52,819 bases of DNA from Achromobacter denitrificans NBRC 15125. Lineage in GTDB: Bacteria > Pseudomonadota > Gammaproteobacteria > Burkholderiales > Burkholderiaceae_B. The notes below the pieces were generated by a model, which worked only from the letters and a program-made list of their open reading frames with translations, searched no databases and was not told the origin of the DNA. The position numbers and the translations under genes were made by a program. Positions 8,962-18,361 of this stretch are shown piece by piece. The DNA lies in contig NZ_BCTQ01000042.1 in NCBI RefSeq assembly GCF_001571365.1, forward strand, positions 1-52,819, written 5' to 3'. Each line of letters opens with the position of its first letter. The stretch's first letter is position 1.

Positions 8962-9177
8962 ATGTCCATGCACTCCGCCCAAACCGCGCAGCCCGCCAAA
9001 CCCTGGTACCGTGAACCCTGGCCGTGGATCCTGATGGCCGGGCCGTTCGTGGCCATGATAGGCTGCTTCGTCACGATCTACTTCGCGTTCACGAACTTCA
9101 GCAACCAGCCGATCCAGGACGGCGTCGTCAAGCGCGGCCTGGTCATCGAGCAGGCCGCGCCGAACGCCAATCCGTAA
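8962..9177 (+). CDS. ccoH: Short CcoH/FixH-like cbb3 oxidase assembly protein
   Basis: The 71-residue product reads PWYREPWPWILMAGPFVAMI followed by a single helix (about 20-40) and a short tail, matching the start of FixH/CcoH (KPWYREPWPW...). Full-length members are roughly twice this size and carry a periplasmic domain; here the protein stops soon after the helix. It follows ccoG by 14 bases, and AAAAGGA precedes the ATG. In Rhodobacter CcoH helps assemble and stays with the oxidase through its membrane anchor. Whether this short form keeps that role is inference. Confidence 0.8.
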   Translation: MSMHSAQTAQPAKPWYREPWPWILMAGPFVAMIGCFVTIYFAFTNFSNQPIQDGVVKRGLVIEQAAPNANP

Positions 9178-9192
9178 ACCGGGAGTGCACAG

Positions 9193-9429
9193 ATGGGCTT
9201 GCGATCGTTGATGTGGATACTGTGGCCGTCGTTCATGGCGGCCGCGGCGGGGAGCGCGCTGATTTTCGCCCTGATCGATCCGCTGGACGTGGCGATCTTC
9301 GGGCATGTCCCGACGGGGCGCACGGGCTTCTACACGGTGTCGTTCTTCGTGCTGTGGATCATGGCCGGCCTGTCCAGCACGCTCACGGCCTACCTGATGC
9401 CCAAGCCCGAGGAAAGCGACGACCTGTAA
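9193..9429 (+). CDS. Small two-helix membrane protein at the end of the cco locus
   Basis: The 78-residue product has two likely membrane helices (about 7-30 and 46-66) joined by DPLDVAIFGHVPTGRTGFYT, and an acidic C-terminus. GGGAG precedes the ATG, and the gap from ccoH is 15 bases, so it is probably cotranscribed with ccoG and ccoH. I do not recognise a characterised family. Its position suggests a part in cbb3 oxidase assembly or stability, but the sequence does not show this. Confidence 0.75.
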   Translation: MGLRSLMWILWPSFMAAAAGSALIFALIDPLDVAIFGHVPTGRTGFYTVSFFVLWIMAGLSSTLTAYLMPKPEESDDL

Positions 9430-9476
9430 GCCGGCCGTCGCGCGCCGCCGCGGCGCCCTCAGGCGCCGCCGGCCGG

Positions 9477-9815
9477 TCAGACCTTCCTGACGAACTCCGA
9501 CTTCAGGCTCATGGGGCCGAAGCCGTCGATCTTGCAATCGATGTCGTGGTCGCTGTCGACCAGCCGGATCCCCTTCACCTTGGTTCCCATCTTGATGGTT
9601 CCGCCGGACCCTTTCAGCTTCAAGTCCTTGATGACGGTGACGGTGTCGCCGTCCTGCAGGACGTTGCCGGCCGAATCGCGGTAGACCTTGGCTTCCTCGG
9701 CGGCGTCGGCCGCTTGCGGGGACCATTCATGCGCGCATTCCGGGCAGATGTAGTTGCCGCCGTCTTCGTAGGTGAATTCGGATTGGCATTTCGGACAGGC
9801 GGGCAGGGCGCTCAC
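9477..9815 (-). CDS. yjdM: YjdM/PhnA-family zinc-ribbon protein
   Basis: This 112-residue protein has an N-terminal zinc ribbon, CPKC then CPEC ([16 protein letters not shown]), and a C-terminal SH3-like domain with [15 protein letters not shown] and [23 protein letters not shown]. This is the complete YjdM (formerly PhnA) pattern. The old name 'alkylphosphonate uptake protein' is not supported functionally; the cellular role is uncertain. I chose GTG at 9815, because GAGAGG lies just upstream and the protein then begins [10 protein letters not shown] like its relatives. An ATG five codons earlier lacks a ribosome site. It faces the cco locus. Confidence 0.9.
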   Translation of the reverse strand: MSALPACPKCQSEFTYEDGGNYICPECAHEWSPQAADAAEEAKVYRDSAGNVLQDGDTVTVIKDLKLKGSGGTIKMGTKVKGIRLVDSDHDIDCKIDGFGPMSLKSEFVRKV

Positions 9816-9903
9816 GTGTAAACCTCTCATGTAAACGGCGCTATTCGCGCAACCCGTAAGTATACGGCGCCGCGGCGCGCATCGGCGCCGCCATCGGACG
9901 CAA

Positions 9904-10836
9904 TCAGGCGCCTTCGTCGCCGTGCAGCAGCGCCACGAAGTGCCGCGCCGCCGCGCTCAGCGGCCTGTCCTTGGGCACGATGCTGCCGAACGCCGTCAGG
10001 CTGTGCCGGATCCGGTAGGGCAGGATCGCCAGCAGGCCGTGCGCGGCGTATCGGCCGGCCACCGATTCCGGGATCACGCCCAGCATCGTGGACTTCATCG
10101 CCAGGTTGGTGGTGGTGAGGATGGACGCGGATTCGATCAGGCCTCGCGGCGTCGCGGCCTCGTTCGAGCGGAACTCCTGCTCGATCACGTCGCGCATCGG
10201 GCTGCCGTGCGGCTGCAGGATCCAGGGATAGGCCAGCATGTCGTCGAAGCCCACGCGCTTGCGGCCGGCCAGCGGATGGTCCACCGCGGCGATCACCGAC
10301 AAGGCTTCGCCGCCGATGGGCCGGAACACGTAGTGGCGGTCCGACAGCGTCAGCATGCGCCCGATCACCACGTCCAGCTTGCCTTCGGTCATGCGGCCGA
10401 TCAGCAGGTCGCTGGTGCCGGTGGAAATCTCCACGGCCAGCAGCGGATAGATCTGCTTCAGGCGCAGCAGCGCATCGGTCAGGTGGCCCGGGGACGCCGC
10501 CATGATGCTGCCGATGAACAGCTTGCCCGTGCTGCCCAGCCGCACTTCCTCCAGTTCGCGGGCCAGCGACGAGACCGTGCCGCGCAGGCCGCGGAAATAC
10601 TCCATGACGCAATCGCCGGCGGCCGTCAGCGCCAGGCCGCGGCCCACCCGCTCGAACAAGGCCTGCCCGATGGCCAGCTCCAGTTCGTGCAGCATCTTGC
10701 TGGCGGCGGACTGGGTCATGTTGAGCTGGGCGGCGGCGGCGCGCAGCGTGCCGCGTTCCTCGATCGCCAGCAGCAGGACGATCTGCCGCATGCGCAGCCG
10801 GGACAGCAGGGCGGGGACGGGGAGGGCGCGTTCCAT
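9904..10836 (-). CDS. LysR-family regulator of the adjacent sugar-acid operon
   Basis: A 310-residue LysR regulator: winged helix-turn-helix at about residues 14-72 ([33 protein letters not shown]) and a periplasmic-binding-protein-like effector domain from about residue 95. It is divergent from the Bug receptor at 10963, and the 126-base intergenic region carries a near-perfect 18-bp palindrome, the likely operator. The effector is probably a sugar acid or pathway intermediate, by context only. Confidence 0.92.
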   Translation of the reverse strand: MERALPVPALLSRLRMRQIVLLLAIEERGTLRAAAAQLNMTQSAASKMLHELELAIGQALFERVGRGLALTAAGDCVMEYFRGLRGTVSSLARELEEVRLGSTGKLFIGSIMAASPGHLTDALLRLKQIYPLLAVEISTGTSDLLIGRMTEGKLDVVIGRMLTLSDRHYVFRPIGGEALSVIAAVDHPLAGRKRVGFDDMLAYPWILQPHGSPMRDVIEQEFRSNEAATPRGLIESASILTTTNLAMKSTMLGVIPESVAGRYAAHGLLAILPYRIRHSLTAFGSIVPKDRPLSAAARHFVALLHGDEGA

Positions 10837-10870
10837 GATTGATCGCCTCAGGTGAACGGTTGGTGCAAAA

Positions 10871-10888
10871 GTTTCAGTATACGGAAAC
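10871..10888. promoter_or_regulatory. Candidate LysR operator palindrome
   Basis: GTTTCAGTATACGGAAAC is palindromic at eight of nine paired positions, with GTATAC at its centre. It lies 34 bases before the LysR start and 74 bases before the Bug receptor start, where a LysR regulator usually binds to repress itself and activate the divergent operon. A TAAGAT -10-like hexamer follows at 10901-10906. Assignment is by position and symmetry. Confidence 0.6.
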
Positions 10889-10962
10889 GGAGCTTCTTTC
10901 TAAGATGGAGTCACAAAAGATTGCCCGCCCTGTGGCAAAGAACATCGACCAAGGAGACAACC

Positions 10963-11937
10963 ATGAAGACTCGGCTATTGGCCGCAATGGCGGCAGGCGC
11001 GCTGTGCCTCTCGGCCGTGGCGCCCGTCCAGGCGCAAGGCGCCGACTGGCCCGCCAAGCCCCTGCGCCTGCTGGTGGGGTCCGCCCCGGGCGGCGGCACC
11101 GACGCCATGGCGCGCGCCGTGGCCGACAAGCTCGGCCCGCTGCTCAAGCAGACGGTGGTGGTCGAGAACAAGCCCGGCGCGTCCAACACGCTGGCGGCGG
11201 ACCTGGCCGCCAAGTCGTCCGACGGGCACACCATGGTGATGGGCGTGTCCACCGCCCACGCCATCGCGCCGCACCTGCTGAAACTGGGCTACGACAACGA
11301 CCGCGACCTGTTGCCGGTGGTCTTCGTGGGCGCGGTGCCCAACATCCTGGTCGTCAACGACCAGATGCCGGTGAAGTCGGTGCAGGAACTGATCGCGCTG
11401 CTCAAGCGCAAGCCGGGCGAATACAACTTCGCCAGCAGCGGTTCCGGCAGCACCCAGCACATCGCCGCCGAACTGTTCAAGGACGCCACCGGCGTGCAGA
11501 TGACGCACATCCCGTACCGCGGAAGCGGCCCGGCGCTGGTAGACCTGATGGGCGGGCAGGTGCAGATCGCCTTCGAAACCGCGTCTTCCGTGATCCCGCA
11601 CATCAAGAGCGGCAAGGTGCGCGCGCTGGCCGTGCTCAGCGCCAGGCGCAACCCGCAACTGCCCGACCTGCCCACCATGGCCGAGGCCGGCGTGCCGGGC
11701 GTGGAAATGAGCGCCTGGTACGGCATCTACATGCCCAGCGGCACGCCCGCGGCGGTGCAGACGCGCATCCATGACGCCGTGAACGGCATCCTGGCGCAGC
11801 CCGACACCCAGGCCCGCCTGCTGGCGATCGGCGCGGACATCAACCCGATGAGCCAGGAGCAGTTCGCGCAGTTCCACAAGAGCGAGAACCAGCGCTACGC
11901 CGGCATCATCAAGAAGAACAGCATTTCCGTGGAATGA
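10963..11937 (+). CDS. Bug-family tripartite tricarboxylate transporter (TTT) solute-binding receptor
   Basis: The 324-residue product has a cleavable signal peptide (residues 1-25, ending PVQAQG) and the Bug fold: PLRLLVGSAPGGGTDAMARAV, VVENKPGASN, the YNFASSGSGSTQHIAAELF ligand-loop region and THIPYRGSGPALVDLMGGQVQ. Bug proteins bind carboxylates in the periplasm. No TTT membrane subunits (TctA/TctB) are nearby, which is usual for this expanded family. It leads an operon with pdxA2-like, dehydratase and aldolase-fold genes, so a sugar acid is the likely ligand. AAGGAGAC precedes the ATG. Confidence 0.93.
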   Translation: MKTRLLAAMAAGALCLSAVAPVQAQGADWPAKPLRLLVGSAPGGGTDAMARAVADKLGPLLKQTVVVENKPGASNTLAADLAAKSSDGHTMVMGVSTAHAIAPHLLKLGYDNDRDLLPVVFVGAVPNILVVNDQMPVKSVQELIALLKRKPGEYNFASSGSGSTQHIAAELFKDATGVQMTHIPYRGSGPALVDLMGGQVQIAFETASSVIPHIKSGKVRALAVLSARRNPQLPDLPTMAEAGVPGVEMSAWYGIYMPSGTPAAVQTRIHDAVNGILAQPDTQARLLAIGADINPMSQEQFAQFHKSENQRYAGIIKKNSISVE

Positions 11938-11944
11938 GCCTGAC

Positions 11945-12979
11945 ATGAACATGCAGCAAAAGCCCGTCGTCGCCCTGACCCTGGGAGACCCCGCCGGCAT
12001 CGGCCCTGAACTGATCGCCCGCCTGCTGGCCAGGCCCGACGCCACGCAGCGGGCGAACATCGTCCTGGTGGGCGACGAGTGGCTGTGGCGCGAAGGCCAG
12101 CGGGTGGCGGGCGTGCAGGTTGCCACCCAGCCCGTGGACCGCATCGAATCGGTGCGCGGCCGGCCGGATATCGGCCTGCCCGCCTGGCTGGCCATGGACA
12201 CCATCCAGGCCGCCCAGGTGAGCCTCGGCCAGGCCCAGGCGGCGGGCGGGGCGTCGGTGCTGCGCGTGCTGGACGCCTGCATGGACGCGGCGCTCGACGG
12301 GCGCATCGACGCCATCTGCTTCGCGCCCTTGAACAAGTACGCGATGAAGCTGGGCGGCATGGCGCATGGCGACGAGCTGCACCACTTCGCCGAGTATCTG
12401 GGCGTGACCGGCTATTTCTGCGAATTCAACACCCTGGGCGAACTGTGGACGTCGCGGGTGTCCTCGCACATTCCGCTGAAGGACGCGGCGGGCGCGCTCA
12501 GCATCGACGGCATCAAGGCCGCGACCCGGCTGATCTACCGTTCGCTGCAGGCCAACGGCGTGGCGCAACCCCGCGTGGCGGTGGCCGCGTTCAATCCGCA
12601 CGGCGGCGACGGCGGCACCTGCGGGCGCGAAGAGGTGGACATCATCGCGCCCGCCGTCAGGCAGCTCAACGAGGAAGGCCTTCCCGTGCAAGGGCCGTTC
12701 CCGGCCGACACGATCTTCCTGAAAGCCCAGGCCGGCGAATTCCAGGCCATCGTCACCATGTATCACGACCAGGGCCAGATCGCGCTCAAGCTGCTGGGCT
12801 TTTCGCGCGGCGTGACGGTGCAGGGCGGGCTGCCCATCCCCATCGCCACGCCGGCCCACGGCACGGCCTACGACATCGCCGGCCAGGGCCGCGCCAACCT
12901 GGACGCCACCTGGCAGGCCTTCCTGATCGCGTGCCGCATGGGCGCCTCCCATCGCGCCTCGCGCCTGGCGGCCGCCTGA
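11945..12979 (+). CDS. pdxA2: PdxA2-like NAD-dependent dehydrogenase
   Basis: The 344-residue product belongs to the PdxA (4-hydroxythreonine-4-phosphate dehydrogenase) family: [15 protein letters not shown] at the N-terminus, [10 protein letters not shown] near residue 217 and [15 protein letters not shown] near 272 with metal-binding His/Asp residues, and [17 protein letters not shown] near 301. Its setting in a catabolic operon argues for the PdxA2 branch, which oxidises and decarboxylates phosphorylated C4 sugar acids, rather than vitamin B6 synthesis. The usual DUF1537 kinase partner is absent nearby. It starts seven bases after the Bug gene. Confidence 0.85.
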   Translation: MNMQQKPVVALTLGDPAGIGPELIARLLARPDATQRANIVLVGDEWLWREGQRVAGVQVATQPVDRIESVRGRPDIGLPAWLAMDTIQAAQVSLGQAQAAGGASVLRVLDACMDAALDGRIDAICFAPLNKYAMKLGGMAHGDELHHFAEYLGVTGYFCEFNTLGELWTSRVSSHIPLKDAAGALSIDGIKAATRLIYRSLQANGVAQPRVAVAAFNPHGGDGGTCGREEVDIIAPAVRQLNEEGLPVQGPFPADTIFLKAQAGEFQAIVTMYHDQGQIALKLLGFSRGVTVQGGLPIPIATPAHGTAYDIAGQGRANLDATWQAFLIACRMGASHRASRLAAA

Positions 12980-13022
12980 GCCCCGCCTCTCTTTCCACTC
13001 CAATCCCGGCAGGAAACCCTTT

Positions 13023-14195
13023 ATGAAGATCAAATCCGTACGCGCGCGCGTCTACGAATGGACCGGCAAGACCGTGCCGCCGCAGGGCAACTTCTGCTCC
13101 AACGCCATGGACCTGCTGTATTCCCGGCAGGAAACCATGAGCACCTTCCGCTTCCACGGCTGGACCGTGGTGGAAGTGGAAACGGACGACGGCATCGTGG
13201 GCCTGGGCAACGTGGCGCTCGCGCCGCGCGTGGCCAAGGCCATCATCGACCAGTACCTGGCGCCGCTCGTGGTCGGGCAAGACCCCTGGGACTACGAATA
13301 CCTGTGGCAGCGCATGTACCGCGCCACGCACGCCTGGGGCCGCAAGGGCGTTACCATGGCCGCCATCTCGGGCGTGGACCTCGCCATCTGGGACATCCTG
13401 GGCAAGTCGGTGGGCAAGCCCGTCTTCAAGCTGCTGGGCGGCCGCACCAAGGAGAAGATCCCCGTCTACTACTCCAAGCTCTACCGCACCGACCTCAAGG
13501 CCATGCAGGAAGAGGCCCAGACCTACCTGGACCAGGGCTTCACCGCCTTCAAGATGCGGTTCGGCTACGGGCCGGCGCACTTGCAGAAGGGCGTGTCGGA
13601 GAACCTGAAATCGGTGGAGGCGGTGCGCGAGGTGATCGGCTACGACACCGACCTGATGCTGGAATGCTATATGGGCTGGAACCTGGAGTACGCCAAGCGC
13701 ATCCTGCCCAAGCTGGAAAAGTTCGAGCCGCGCTGGCTGGAAGAGCCCGTCATCGCCGACGACATCGACGGCTACGCCGAGCTGAACCAGCTGACCTCCA
13801 TCCCGATCTCCGGCGGCGAGCACGAGTTCTCGCTGTATGGTTTCAAGCAGCTGCTGGACCGCAAGGCGGTCTCGGTGGTGCAGTACGACACCAACCGCGT
13901 CGGCGGCATCACGGCGGCGCACAAGATCAATGCGCTGTGCGAGGCCTACAGCGTGCCGGTGGTGCCGCACGCCGGCCAGATGCACAACTACCACCTGACG
14001 ATGAGCACGCTGGCCTCGCCCATGAGCGAGTACTTTCCCATGTTCGACGTGGAAGTCGGCAACGAGCTGTTCTACTACATCTTCGACGGCGAACCCGAGG
14101 CCAGGGAGGGCTTCATCGACCTGGACGACGACAAGCCCGGCCTGGGCCTGACCCTGAAGACGGAATACCTGGACCGTTTCAACATCATCGAGTAG
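13023..14195 (+). CDS. Enolase-superfamily acid-sugar dehydratase (rhamnonate-dehydratase-like)
   Basis: The 390-residue product is a mandelate-racemase-type dehydratase. Probable Mg ligands are E214 ([10 protein letters not shown]), E240 (WLEEP) and E266 (SGGEHEF), and the Asp/His dyad is D289 (QYDTNRVGG) with H316 ([12 protein letters not shown]). The order and spacing, and the DKPGLGL C-terminus, resemble L-rhamnonate dehydratase; the first ligand is Glu where RhmD has Asp. Such enzymes remove water from an aldonic acid to give a 2-keto-3-deoxy acid. The next gene can take such a product, so the two probably act in sequence. The exact substrate is not determined. Confidence 0.85.
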   Translation: MKIKSVRARVYEWTGKTVPPQGNFCSNAMDLLYSRQETMSTFRFHGWTVVEVETDDGIVGLGNVALAPRVAKAIIDQYLAPLVVGQDPWDYEYLWQRMYRATHAWGRKGVTMAAISGVDLAIWDILGKSVGKPVFKLLGGRTKEKIPVYYSKLYRTDLKAMQEEAQTYLDQGFTAFKMRFGYGPAHLQKGVSENLKSVEAVREVIGYDTDLMLECYMGWNLEYAKRILPKLEKFEPRWLEEPVIADDIDGYAELNQLTSIPISGGEHEFSLYGFKQLLDRKAVSVVQYDTNRVGGITAAHKINALCEAYSVPVVPHAGQMHNYHLTMSTLASPMSEYFPMFDVEVGNELFYYIFDGEPEAREGFIDLDDDKPGLGLTLKTEYLDRFNIIE

Positions 14196-14201
14196 GACGC
14201 C

Positions 14202-15131
14202 ATGACGCTCTCCCAGACCCCGCGTTACCGCGGCATCTTCCCCGTCGTCCCCACGACCTTCACCGAGTCCGGCGAACTGGACCTGCCCAGCCAGAAGCGG
14301 GCGGTGGACTTCATGATCGATTCGGGCGTGGACGGCCTGTGCATCCTGGCGAACTTCTCCGAGCAGTTCGTGCTCTCGGACGACGAGCGCGAGATCCTGA
14401 CGCGGACCATCCTGGAACACGTCGCGGGCCGTGTGCCGGTCATCGTGACGACCACCCACTTCAGCACCCGGGTCTGCGCGGCGCGCGGCCGGCGCGCGCA
14501 GGAGCAGGGCGCGGCCATGCTGATGATCATGCCGCCCTACCACGGCGCGACGATCCGCGTGCCCGAGGAACAGGTGCGGGACTTCTTCCAGCGCGTCTCC
14601 GACGCGGTCGGCATCCCCATCATGATCCAGGACGCGCCGGTGGCCGGCACGCCGCTGTCGGCCGCGCTGCTGGCGCGGATGGCGCGCGAGATCGAGCAGG
14701 TCTCCTATTTCAAGATCGAGACGGCGGGCGCCGCTTCCAAGCTGCGCGACCTGATCGCGCTGGGCGGGGCGGCGGTGGAAGGCCCCTGGGACGGCGAGGA
14801 GGCCATCACCCTGCTGCCCGACCTGGACGCCGGCGCCACCGGCTCCATGACCGGCGGCGGCTTCGCCGACGGCCTGCGGCCCATCATCGAGGCGCACCGG
14901 GCCGGCCGCCGCGACGAGGCCTACCGCCTGTACGAGCGCTGGCTGCCGCTGATCAACGTCGAGAACCGCCAGGGCGGCATCCTCACCGCCAAGGCCCTGA
15001 TGAAGGCGGGCGGGGTCATCGATTGCGAGGCGCCCCGGCATCCGTACCCGCCGATGCGCCCGGAGGTCCGGGAGGGCCTGCTGGAAACCGCCCGCCGGCT
15101 GGATCCGCTGGTGTTGCGCTGGGGGCGCTAG
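14202..15131 (+). CDS. DapA-superfamily enzyme, L-2-keto-3-deoxyarabonate dehydratase-like
   Basis: This is a 309-residue (beta/alpha)8 aldolase-fold protein with the Schiff-base lysine in YFKIE (K171). In place of the catalytic YNxP tyrosine of dihydrodipicolinate synthase it has MIQDAPVAG (Q143), and in place of GTTGE it has ANFSEQF. The whole pattern (GICILANFSEQF-like segment, TTTHFS, MPPYHGAT, EGPWDGEEAI) matches my memory of the Azospirillum L-KDA dehydratase, which makes alpha-ketoglutarate semialdehyde. A semialdehyde dehydrogenase is not in the window. It starts six bases after the preceding dehydratase gene and ends the operon. Confidence 0.8.
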   Translation: MTLSQTPRYRGIFPVVPTTFTESGELDLPSQKRAVDFMIDSGVDGLCILANFSEQFVLSDDEREILTRTILEHVAGRVPVIVTTTHFSTRVCAARGRRAQEQGAAMLMIMPPYHGATIRVPEEQVRDFFQRVSDAVGIPIMIQDAPVAGTPLSAALLARMAREIEQVSYFKIETAGAASKLRDLIALGGAAVEGPWDGEEAITLLPDLDAGATGSMTGGGFADGLRPIIEAHRAGRRDEAYRLYERWLPLINVENRQGGILTAKALMKAGGVIDCEAPRHPYPPMRPEVREGLLETARRLDPLVLRWGR

Positions 15132-15236
15132 GGGCCGCACACGGCGGTTTTCCAAACACACTGTTCCGCCACGCCAAACAAGCCCCGGCGGCGCGGCGGG
15201 TAAAATCCCTGGCTGTCGATCAAGTTGGGGGCGCGT

Positions 15237-16156
<920 letters not shown>

Positions 16157-16160
<4 letters not shown>

Positions 16161-16918
16161 ATTTCTACGCCATCCGCGCTATCTACCTGTTTGAAATGGC
16201 CCGCGCGTGGCGCACGCTGATGCAAAGCGTGCTGTCGCCCGTGATCTCCACCTCGCTGTATTTCGTGGTGTTCGGCTCCGCCATCGGCTCGCACATGGTC
16301 GAGATCGACGGCGTGAGCTACGGGGCCTTCATCGTGCCCGGCATGATCATGCTGTCGCTGCTCACGCAGAGCATCGCCAACGCCTCCTTCGGCATCTACA
16401 TGCCGCGGTTCTCCGGAACCATCTACGAAATCCATTCGGCGCCCATCTCCTACGTGGAGATCGTCATGGGTTACGTGGGCGCGGCCGCCAGCAAGTCCAT
16501 CATCCTGGGGCTCATCATGCTGGCCACGGCGAGGCTGTTCGTGGCCTTCGAGGTGGCGCATCCGGTCTGGATGCTGGGCTTCCTGGTGCTCACGTCCGTG
16601 ACCTTCAGCCTGTTCGGCTTCATCATCGGGATCTGGGCCGACGGCTTCGAAAAGCTGCAGATCATCCCGCTGATGATCATCACTCCGCTGACCTTCCTGG
16701 GCGGCACCTTCTATTCCATCAAGATGCTGCCGCCGTTCTGGCAGGCCGTCACGCTGTTCAATCCGGTCGTGTACCTCGTCAGCGGATTCCGCTGGGCGTT
16801 CTACGGGGTGTCCGACGTCAGCGTGGAAATCAGCGTCGGCATGACGCTGGGCTTCCTGGTGGCCTGCCTGCTCGGCGTGCGCTGGATCTTCAAGACGGGC
16901 TACCGCCTGAAGACCTGA
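16157..16918 (+). CDS. yadH: ABC-2 type transporter permease, YadH type
   Basis: A 253-residue permease with about six membrane helices. [15 protein letters not shown], the PGMIMLSLL segment and [20 protein letters not shown] are characteristic of the YadH/NodJ permease family. It is translationally coupled to the ATPase gene, and the two should form a homodimeric exporter in the inner membrane. Its TGA stop directly abuts the stop of the convergent GST gene, within the palindrome CCTGATCAGG. Confidence 0.91.
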
Positions 16919-17614
16919 TCAGGAAGCGCCCGTGGGCGCGGCGCGCGCCATGCCGTCGAAGGCATCCAGCAAGCGCTCGCGCCACGCGTGGACGGGGTCG
17001 TCCGCGGCCAGCAGTTCCAGGGGGCTGGTGCAGCGGGCCCACATGAACATGCCGAACACCGCGTAGTCCGCGTAGGCGGGCCGCTCGCCGGCCAGCCACG
17101 GTTGCCGGCTCAGCGTCTGCCGCAGGGGCAGCAGCGATGCGCGCAGCGCGGCGATCTGTTCGCCGTAGCCGGCGGGCAGGTCTTCCAGCTTTCCGAAGCG
17201 CTTTTCGCGCGTCGCGCGGAAGTAGTCCTTGTCCTTGTCGTGGATCAGGCCGTGGATGCTGGGCAGCAGCAGGCGAGCGAGAGTCGGGACCAGCGTGGTA
17301 TCGGCCCAGGAATTCGCGAACAGGCTCAGCGCCCGCCCGGCCGCGCCGCCGAACAGCGAGGGCCGCTCGGGGAAGGCGTCTTCGAGATAGCAGGCGATCT
17401 GCCACGAATCGCTGACCACGTGCGCGCCGTGCGCCAGCACGGGCACCAGCTTCTGGCCGGAAAAGTCGATGGCCTCTTTGTCGGTGAAGCGCCAGGGCAC
17501 GGTCTCGGCGGACAGGCCTTTGTGGGCCAGCGCCATGCGCGTCTTCCAGCAGTGGGGGCTGAAGCGCAGCGACGGGTCGGCGCCCGCCAGGTCATAGAGG
17601 GTGAGGTCCGGCAT
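16919..17614 (-). CDS. Glutathione S-transferase family protein (LigE/beta-etherase-like)
   Basis: The 231-residue product has an N-terminal thioredoxin-like domain (LTLYDLAGADPSLRFSPHCWKTRMALAHKGL, then QKLVPVL and VSDSWQIACYLE) and an all-helical C-terminal domain with RPAYADYAVFGMFMW. The SPHCWKT and DSWxIAxYL segments resemble the LigE-type GST subgroup rather than classical beta-class GSTs. A glutathione-dependent conjugation or ether-cleaving activity is possible, but the substrate is unknown. ATG at 17614 is preferred over the TTG one codon earlier. Confidence 0.85.
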   Translation of the reverse strand: MPDLTLYDLAGADPSLRFSPHCWKTRMALAHKGLSAETVPWRFTDKEAIDFSGQKLVPVLAHGAHVVSDSWQIACYLEDAFPERPSLFGGAAGRALSLFANSWADTTLVPTLARLLLPSIHGLIHDKDKDYFRATREKRFGKLEDLPAGYGEQIAALRASLLPLRQTLSRQPWLAGERPAYADYAVFGMFMWARCTSPLELLAADDPVHAWRERLLDAFDGMARAAPTGAS

Positions 17615-17679
17615 CAAGATTCCGCGCTCCTTCGAGAGAACTTGGGGGAGAGAAACGGAAACAGGATAACTGGAGAACG

Positions 17680-17712
17680 AAAAAACGCCACGCGCCCGAA
17701 GGCGTGTGGCGT
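17680..17712 (-). terminator. Rho-independent terminator of the DUF4168 gene
   Basis: Read on the minus strand, ACGCCACACGCC pairs with GGCGCGTGGCGT (one mismatch) around a TTCG tetraloop and is followed by a run of T. It lies 26 bases after the stop codon at 17739. This is the clearest intrinsic terminator in the window. Confidence 0.9.
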
Positions 17713-17738
17713 CTGCCGCGGCGGGGGCGACGGCGGCG

Positions 17739-18152
17739 CTACTGCGGGGCGAGCCCGCCCTTGCTCATGTTCATGACGCGCTGCTTGAGCTGCGGGTCCT
17801 GCTGCACGGCCTGGCCGATGCCGTTGAACTCTTCGACGGACAGCCCGTCGGCGCGGACCAGCTGCACCATCTTGGCGTCCGCTTCCTGCACGACCTTCTG
17901 CTTGGCTTCGTCGGTCTTGGCGGCGTCGACCTTCGGACGGTATTCGTCGACCACGCCGGAGATCTTCTGCGAAGCCGCGGCGTAGCGCTGCAATTGCTGA
18001 TCGGTCGGCTGCATCGCGGGCGGGGGCGCCATTTGCTGTTGAGCCTGGGCCTGGGCTTGCGCCTGGCCGGCCGCCTGGGCAAAGGCGGGAGCACCGGACA
18101 GCGCCGTCGTCAGCACGGCGGCGGATAGGAATGCGTAAGTGGAACGCTGCAT
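17739..18152 (-). CDS. DUF4168 secreted protein
   Basis: The 137-residue product has a signal peptide (residues 1-25, ending APAFAQ), a Gln/Ala-rich linker (AQAQAQAQQQ) and a DUF4168 domain with QQLQRYAAASQKISGVVDEYRPKV and GLSVEEFNGIGQAVQQDPQLKQRV. It should be a small helical periplasmic protein; its role is unknown. A strong AAGGAGG site precedes the ATG, and it has its own terminator, suggesting an independent, well-expressed transcript. Confidence 0.88.
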   Translation of the reverse strand: MQRSTYAFLSAAVLTTALSGAPAFAQAAGQAQAQAQAQQQMAPPPAMQPTDQQLQRYAAASQKISGVVDEYRPKVDAAKTDEAKQKVVQEADAKMVQLVRADGLSVEEFNGIGQAVQQDPQLKQRVMNMSKGGLAPQ

Positions 18153-18361
18153 GAAACCTCCTTGTTCCGGTTGAGTGTCGAACCATGATGACGACCCGGC
18201 CGGCCCAGGGGCAAGTTTCGCGATGTGTTTTCCTGTTTCGGCAGGCCACCAGACGCGCGCGCATTCCGGGAGGGCGGCCCCCCGGGCGCGGCGGAAACGT
18301 TTTGCGCGCTTTCGTAGTCGCTGCTGGCCGCGATGTTTCCTTAGGTGTGCGCCTTTCGGCC

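Noticed and set aside
15132..15236. Terminator after the sugar-acid operon (GCCG-CACA-CGGC followed by GGTTTT)
   Set aside because: The stem is only four base pairs and the T run is short; too weak to list.
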